This document shows positions 6,268-10,344 of a stretch of 10,344 bases of DNA, piece by piece. Position numbers and translations under genes: made by a program. The notes beneath the pieces were generated by a model. It was not told the origin of the DNA. It ran no database searches and was given only the letters and a program-made list of their open reading frames with translations. Position 1 is the first letter of the stretch, and each line of letters begins with the position of its first letter. Source of the stretch: Akkermansia muciniphila (GTDB taxonomy: Bacteria; Pseudomonadota; Gammaproteobacteria; Burkholderiales; Burkholderiaceae_C); assembly GCA_943327015.2 (NCBI GenBank), contig CALPVM020000055.1, forward strand, positions 1 through 10,344, given 5' to 3'.

Positions 6268-7735
6268 GGAGGGTTTGGTCTTTTGTTGTCCAGTCCAGTA
6301 GCGCTTCAATAGCTGGGCGGGCGGCGTTGGCGTTGGGGTGGTTCATCATGGCAACCAGAATATAGCGCTGGCCACTTTGCCCGAGTACATAGCCCGCCAC
6401 TGCCACAACATCATTGAGGCTACCGGTTTTCAGATGCGCCAAACCTTTGCTTTGCGCTGTGGAGCGGCGCATTGTGCCATCTACGCCGGCTATGGGTAAA
6501 GAAGCCATGAGCTCCGGCATGTGGGGTGACCGGTAAGCGACCTGCAGCAGCCGCCCTAGCGCCTGGGCGCTGATGCGCTCTTGCCGTGACAGGCCCGAGC
6601 CGTTGTCTAGCACCGGAATTTCGTTCGGCGTAATACGCTCCGACCACCAGCGTTGTACCACGGTGCGCGATGCGTTGAACGATCCTTTGCCGTTGGTAGA
6701 TGGATTTAAAACGCGCCCCAGTGTTAAAAACACTTGTTGTGCCATCACGTTGTTACTGAACTTGTTGATGTCCCGAACGAGTTCAGCCAATGGAGCCGAT
6801 GTTGCTTGCAGGGAAGGTGTCTGCATGGGGCTTTGTGCTGGTAGTAAGCCCATGCGCGCAGAGCCGGTAATTTTGCCGCCAATCGCTTGCCACATGCCTA
6901 ATACCGCACGTTGGGCGAAGCTATGGGAGTCTACATAGGCCAAAGGCCATGATTTTTCCATGCAACTTGCTGGGTAAGCGCCTGTAAATGCAATAGTGCT
7001 AGCATCAGAAAAATTGGCTTTGAGTGCCGAGCGGTAGTCATTGCAGTCGCCAGAAATCAAGGGCACAGTGGTCTGCATCTGCACGCCCGCCAGAGGCGGG
7101 TCGTAATGGATTCTGGCAACTTGTGCTTGCGAGTCCGGATTGAAGGTGATAGCCAACGATTTATAGTTAATCAGCAAGGCATCTGGGCTGGCGTTGTACG
7201 GGCGCAGCGCCTCGCCATCAAAACTGCCAGGCTCAGTTGCCGGTAATTCAAAGGCCGAATTGTCTAGAATAATATCACCATCGATGGTGTGTATGCCCAG
7301 TCCTTGCAGCCGGCGAAATAGCAGCCACAGGCGTTCTACCACCAGCTTGGGGTCTCCTTGCCCCACAATTACCACATTGCCACGCAGCGTGCCATCGCGT
7401 ACTGCGCCATCGATATAGACCGGTGTTGACCAAGAGAAGTTGGGCCCCAGCAAATCGAGTGCAGCGTAGGTGGTTACCAGCTTCATCACAGAAGCCGGAT
7501 TCATGGCGCTGTCTGCCCGGTGTGCGAGTCGGGGTGTCTGGTTAGTGTTGCCATCTGCAGGTAACACCAGCATAGAAACAGCTTCAAGCGGAACTTTGGC
7601 TTTGTTCAGTGCAGCCAGAACATCGGCAGGAATAGTTTGTGCAGATGCCGCCTGCGAGAAGACCGCAACAGCTGCGCCAATTGCCGCAAAAGCAATAAAC
7701 CTGTTAGATTTTAAAAGAAAATGCTGAAAAAACAT
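6254..7735 (-). CDS. dacB: D-alanyl-D-alanine carboxypeptidase/endopeptidase, PBP4 (DacB) family
   Basis: This periplasmic penicillin-binding protein trims D-Ala from, or cleaves cross-links in, peptidoglycan. From ATG 7735 it has 493 residues. A signal peptide is clear: basic start (K9, R12), a hydrophobic core, and a likely cut after ASA at about residue 32. The three active-site motifs of serine peptidase family S13 are present: SVMK (Ser82, Lys85), SNN (Ser327-Asn329) and KTG (436-438). The long stretch between the first and second motifs fits the inserted domains of PBP4. An in-frame ATG at 7750 would add five residues (MDNSC) before the basic region; I prefer 7735 because the signal peptide is then typical, but both lack a Shine-Dalgarno. 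It is divergent from tsaB, and its 3' end overlaps the SemiSWEET start. Confidence 0.94.
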   Translation of the reverse strand: MFFQHFLLKSNRFIAFAAIGAAVAVFSQAASAQTIPADVLAALNKAKVPLEAVSMLVLPADGNTNQTPRLAHRADSAMNPASVMKLVTTYAALDLLGPNFSWSTPVYIDGAVRDGTLRGNVVIVGQGDPKLVVERLWLLFRRLQGLGIHTIDGDIILDNSAFELPATEPGSFDGEALRPYNASPDALLINYKSLAITFNPDSQAQVARIHYDPPLAGVQMQTTVPLISGDCNDYRSALKANFSDASTIAFTGAYPASCMEKSWPLAYVDSHSFAQRAVLGMWQAIGGKITGSARMGLLPAQSPMQTPSLQATSAPLAELVRDINKFSNNVMAQQVFLTLGRVLNPSTNGKGSFNASRTVVQRWWSERITPNEIPVLDNGSGLSRQERISAQALGRLLQVAYRSPHMPELMASLPIAGVDGTMRRSTAQSKGLAHLKTGSLNDVVAVAGYVLGQSGQRYILVAMMNHPNANAARPAIEALLDWTTKDQTLHANH

Positions 7736-7791
7736 ACAGCTATTATCCATCAGGTGAGATCGGAGTTGCCGATATCCCGGATAATTCAGGC
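7736..7791. promoter_or_regulatory. Divergent dacB/tsaB control region with symmetric GGATAAT boxes
   Basis: GGATAAT occurs on the plus strand at 7779-7785 and on the minus strand at 7742-7748 (read as ATTATCC on the plus strand), forming a 7-bp inverted repeat with a 30-bp centre. Each copy lies exactly six bases before an ATG: tsaB at 7792 and dacB at 7735. GATAAT matches the sigma-70 -10 consensus in 5 of 6 positions, so these may be back-to-back -10 boxes giving leaderless or nearly leaderless messages. No convincing -35 boxes are seen at 16-18 bp. A second small palindrome, TATCCCGGATA, lies at 7773-7783. The promoter role is inferred from position and match. Confidence 0.45.
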
Positions 7792-8541
7792 ATGCGCCAA
7801 CACCAACTCCTTGCTATTGATACCAGTACTGAGATTATGTCTGTTGCTGTTTCGTGCCTGCGTAATGGCGTTCCCCATCTGTGGCATAGCCAAGGTGCAG
7901 CGGGAGCGCAAGCATCTGCGCGCATGATTCCTGCTATTTTGGATTTGTTGGCACAAGCCCAGCTGCAATTGTCAGACCTCGATGCCATTTGCTTTGGCAG
8001 TGGACCGGGTTCTTTTACCGGCTTGCGTACTGCTTGTGCCGTAGCACAAGGTTTAGGTTTTGGTGCTCAGGTGCCTTTGTTGCCAATCGACACCCTATTG
8101 GCTGTGGCCGAAGACGCCCGTTGGACCGCATTGCAAGACCAGAGTGCAATCACTGTAACGGCGCTGATTGACGCGCGCATGGACGAAATGTATGCAGCGC
8201 GTTATGCTTATGAGCAAGGTCAATGGTCTACGCTGCAACCCAACTTTCTGGTGCGCCCGGAAGATTTGCAGGTGTCCAACATTATGGCGGGTAACGTGTT
8301 CGGTATTTATGGAGCGCGAATTGCAACGCACGAACACGCCCCGCAACAACGCATTGAAGCCTACCCCAGTGCCGCAGCATTGCTGCGTTTGGCGCCACAA
8401 TTGCTACAGCAAGGTGCTGCAATTGCCGCCGAAAATGCATTACCGGAGTACATCCGCGACAAGGTGGCCCAAACGACTGATGAGCGCATGGCTGAAAAAG
8501 CAGCCCGATTGCAGGCGCAGCTTGGTACGCCGGCGTTGTAA
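7792..8541 (+). CDS. tsaB: tRNA threonylcarbamoyladenosine biosynthesis protein TsaB
   Basis: This 249-residue protein of the ASKHA/Kae1-like fold is the dimerisation partner of TsaD in the TsaBDE complex, which transfers the threonylcarbamoyl group from the TsaC product to A37 of tRNA. Signatures are LLAIDTST at 6-13, the family-defining GSGPGSFTGLR at 69-79, and LIDARMDEMYAARY at 125-138. The C-terminal part (YIRDKVAQTT near 224-233) is also typical. The ATG at 7792 directly precedes the first beta strand and is the natural start; there is no Shine-Dalgarno, but a GATAAT box lies six bases upstream. Its TAA stop is followed immediately by the rimI ATG, so the two are almost certainly co-transcribed and translationally coupled, as in many bacteria. 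Confidence 0.95.
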   Translation: MRQHQLLAIDTSTEIMSVAVSCLRNGVPHLWHSQGAAGAQASARMIPAILDLLAQAQLQLSDLDAICFGSGPGSFTGLRTACAVAQGLGFGAQVPLLPIDTLLAVAEDARWTALQDQSAITVTALIDARMDEMYAARYAYEQGQWSTLQPNFLVRPEDLQVSNIMAGNVFGIYGARIATHEHAPQQRIEAYPSAAALLRLAPQLLQQGAAIAAENALPEYIRDKVAQTTDERMAEKAARLQAQLGTPAL

Positions 8542-9012
8542 ATGGCAGCTCTTGACTCAATTACACATTTTCGACCGATGCAGCCATCGGATCTGGATGC
8601 TGTATTGCAGGTGGAGCAAAACGCCTACGCCCATCCGTGGACGCGCGCTGTTTTTAACGATACGTTGCAAGCGGGGTACCAGGCACAGATGTTGATGCGT
8701 GAGCACACCGTTATCGGATATTTTGTGGCCATGCAGGGCGTGGACGAGGTGCATTTGCTTAATATTACCGTTTCTCCGCAATACCAAAGGCAAGGTTGGG
8801 CGGTTGTGATCATGCAAGCCATGCATACTTGGGCGCGCAGTGTATTGGCACAGTGGTCTTGGCTGGAGGTGCGTTTGAATAATGCACCTGCCATTCACCT
8901 GTACCAGCGGTTGGGCTATGAGCGGGTGGGCTTGCGTAAAAACTACTATCCTGACGGGCATGGACGGCGCGAAGATGCCATTGTTATGAGTTTGCAGTTA
9001 GGAGCGGGCTGA
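8542..9012 (+). CDS. rimI: Ribosomal protein S18-alanine N-acetyltransferase RimI
   Basis: The 156-residue GNAT-fold enzyme acetylates the N-terminal alanine of ribosomal protein S18 using acetyl-CoA. Visible motifs are DEVHLLNITVSPQYQRQGWA at 68-87, containing the acetyl-CoA pyrophosphate loop Q82-R-Q-G-W-A87, LEVRLNNAPAIHLYQRLGY at 108-126, and the RimI-typical end RKNYYP...REDAIVMSLQL (132-153). Length matches the family. The ATG directly abuts the tsaB stop (TAAATG), and the uracil-glycosylase-like gene begins three bases after its stop, so it sits in the middle of a tight operon. Adjacency of tsaB and rimI is a common arrangement and supports both assignments. Confidence 0.93.
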   Translation: MAALDSITHFRPMQPSDLDAVLQVEQNAYAHPWTRAVFNDTLQAGYQAQMLMREHTVIGYFVAMQGVDEVHLLNITVSPQYQRQGWAVVIMQAMHTWARSVLAQWSWLEVRLNNAPAIHLYQRLGYERVGLRKNYYPDGHGRREDAIVMSLQLGAG

Positions 9013-9015
9013 ACC

Positions 9016-9798
9016 ATGACACTTGAACTCGATAGCCGCCAACGTGCCATGCTGCAGGAAATGGGCATCAGAGTCTGGTTGCCAGATGCGCCAACCATAG
9101 AGGCTCCGGAGCACGTAAGTGCTGCTACTCGGCCTGCTGTTGCCGCAGCAACTGTTGCCCCAGTGCGTCCTGCTGTAGCTTCTGCAGCGGCAAGTGTTAT
9201 GGCTGCTGCAATCGATGTCCAACATTTGGATGCGGTAGGTCTTGCGCAGGAGGTGGCGGCATGTACTGCCTGTGGTTTGTGCGCGGGGCGCAAAAAAACC
9301 ACCTTGCAAGCGCAGACTATCCGGCAAACGGACTGGATGGTGGTAGGTGACCCCCCGGATGAAGACGAAGACCGCGAAGCCACCCCCTTTGCTCAACAGG
9401 CCGGGATATTGCTCGACAATATGCTCAAGGCAGTGGCTAAAGATCGCCATGCGGCGGGTGTTGCAGGGGCTTATCTCACCAATGTGGTCAAGTGCAAACC
9501 ACCGCATGGCCGGATACCGCAGCCAGAAGAGCTGGCGCAATGTGCGGCGTTTTTACAGCGCGAAATAGCGCTGGTACAACCCAAAGTCATCATTGCCATG
9601 GGGCGTTTTGCCCATCAGGTGTTGCTATCGGCCAATCCTCAGTTGGCTATGCAGCCTTTGGGTAAATTGCGGGGTACGGTGTACCGTTACCAGCAACTTC
9701 CCGTGGTGGTAACCTATGCGCCCAAGGATTTGCTGCGCCGCAGTGCCGATAAAGCCAAAGCCTGGGCAGACCTTTGCCTCGCTATGGACAGCATCTAG
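9016..9798 (+). CDS. Uracil-DNA glycosylase superfamily protein (family 4-like) with altered catalytic motifs
   Basis: The 260-residue product has an N-terminal segment (RQRAMLQEMGIRVWLP at 8-23), an Ala/Pro/Val-rich linker (about 28-65) and a UDG-like domain (about 70-260). Cysteines expected to bind a 4Fe-4S cluster are present: CTAC at 83-86 (plus Cys89), VVKCKPP with Cys160, and Cys176. LTNVVKC, PKVIIAMGRFA (189-199) and KLRG (217-220) are also family features. However, the water-activating motif, normally GEAPG-x-x-ED, reads GDPPDEDED (111-119). PFVG-x-x-G reads PFAQQAG (124-130), and the C-terminal TYHPS/AYLLR reads TYAPKDLLR (233-241) with Ala235 in place of His. Fold and family look secure, but ordinary uracil excision is doubtful. 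Start ATG 9016 follows GGAG at 9001-9004, 11 bases upstream. It lies three bases after rimI and 31 bp before pyrF. Confidence 0.85.
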   Translation: MTLELDSRQRAMLQEMGIRVWLPDAPTIEAPEHVSAATRPAVAAATVAPVRPAVASAAASVMAAAIDVQHLDAVGLAQEVAACTACGLCAGRKKTTLQAQTIRQTDWMVVGDPPDEDEDREATPFAQQAGILLDNMLKAVAKDRHAAGVAGAYLTNVVKCKPPHGRIPQPEELAQCAAFLQREIALVQPKVIIAMGRFAHQVLLSANPQLAMQPLGKLRGTVYRYQQLPVVVTYAPKDLLRRSADKAKAWADLCLAMDSI

Positions 9799-9829
9799 CC
9801 GGAAATTACTTTTTTCAAATAACCACTGT

Positions 9830-10344
9830 ATGAAGTTTCTTGACCAACTACGCCAGGCCGAACGTACTAACGCATCCTTGTTGTGTGTCGGACTCGACCC
9901 TGAACCCTCTAAGTTTCCAACCCATTGGCGCGGGCAGCCCATTAAGATTTTTGATTTTTGTGCATCTATTGTCGATGCCACGGCTGACTTGGCCATGGCC
10001 TTCAAACCCCAAATTGCCTACTTTGCCGCGCACCGGGCCGAGCAGCAGCTGGAACAACTAATTCAGCATATCCGCAAAGCGGCACCGCATGTGCCGGTTA
10101 TTCTGGACGCCAAGCGTGGCGATATCGGCAGCACTGCAGAGCAATACGCCATCGAGGCCTTTGAGCGTTACGGTGCAGACGCGGTAACACTATCGCCTTA
10201 TATGGGGTTTGATTCGGTACAGCCCTACCTTAAGTACCACAACAAAGGGGCTTTTTTGCTGTGCCGCACCTCCAACCCGGGGGGCGATGATTTGCAAAAC
10301 CAACGCATTGCCAGCCTGCCCGGTACCCCTTTGCTGTATGAGCA
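9830..10344 (+). CDS. pyrF: Orotidine 5'-phosphate decarboxylase PyrF (type 2), 3' end cut by window edge
   Basis: An open frame of 171 codons plus two bases runs from ATG 9830 to the right edge without a stop. It decarboxylates OMP to UMP, the last step of de novo pyrimidine synthesis. Key features are the substrate-binding start LLCVGLDPEPSKFP at 17-30, MAFKPQIAYFA at 56-66, and the catalytic DAKRGDIG at 93-100 with Asp93, Lys95 and Asp98. TLSPYMGFDSVQPY and LLCRTSNPGG follow. These match the longer type 2 enzymes (roughly 270 aa), so about 100 residues are missing from view, including the C-terminal phosphate-binding loop. The ATG follows the uracil-glycosylase-like gene by 31 bp on the same strand; no Shine-Dalgarno or terminator is seen in that gap, so read-through from the tsaB operon is possible. 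Confidence 0.95.
   Translation, partial: MKFLDQLRQAERTNASLLCVGLDPEPSKFPTHWRGQPIKIFDFCASIVDATADLAMAFKPQIAYFAAHRAEQQLEQLIQHIRKAAPHVPVILDAKRGDIGSTAEQYAIEAFERYGADAVTLSPYMGFDSVQPYLKYHNKGAFLLCRTSNPGGDDLQNQRIASLPGTPLLYE

Noticed and set aside
8168..8695. 175-codon rightward frame spanning the tsaB/rimI junction
   Set aside because: Runs in another frame through two well-supported genes and its Cys/Arg/Trp-rich product resembles no protein; a shadow.
9799..9829. Possible terminator between the uracil-glycosylase-like gene and pyrF
   Set aside because: There is a short T run (about 9810-9815) but no GC-rich hairpin in front of it.

Overview
The window looks like ordinary chromosomal housekeeping DNA from a betaproteobacterium of the order Burkholderiales, most likely a Comamonadaceae relative. 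The basis is recognition by eye of protein sequences and gene order (PurE-PurK-Sua5, TsaB-RimI-uracil glycosylase, and a WCGPC-type CnoX/YbbN); no database search was run. Coding density is very high, with most gaps under 110 bp and several overlaps. I see no rRNA, tRNA, CRISPR array, insertion sequence, prophage gene or attachment site.

Layout. Positions 1-1548 are read leftwards: a thioredoxin-TPR chaperone-like protein (cnoX/ybbN), then the N-terminal half or less of an RNB-type ribonuclease that runs off the left edge. A 38-bp divergent spacer separates these from a rightward purE-purK-tsaC(sua5) cluster (1587-4334), whose genes abut or overlap. This cluster meets a leftward block tail to tail with an 8-bp stop-codon overlap at 4327-4334. 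In transcription order (right to left) that block is dacB (PBP4-type D,D-carboxypeptidase), a SemiSWEET-like small transporter overlapping the dacB 3' end, a monoacylglycerol-lipase-like alpha/beta hydrolase, and a stand-alone cyclic-nucleotide-binding-domain protein with a Pro/Glu/Ala-rich tail. A second divergent spacer (7736-7791) leads to a rightward cluster: tsaB, rimI, a uracil-DNA-glycosylase-superfamily protein, and pyrF, which runs off the right edge.

How the genes fit together. PurE and PurK carry out the two-step carboxylation of AIR in purine synthesis, and PyrF makes UMP. TsaC/Sua5 and TsaB both serve the t6A37 tRNA modification pathway, although they sit in different operons. 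RimI acetylates ribosomal protein S18. DacB trims peptidoglycan in the periplasm. No obviously new multi-gene system is visible.

The observations most worth a second look are: the uracil-glycosylase-like protein, which keeps its cysteines but lacks recognisable catalytic motifs; a symmetric GGATAAT-N6-ATG arrangement between dacB and tsaB; the altered catalytic-acid region of the hydrolase; and the stand-alone cyclic-nucleotide-binding protein.
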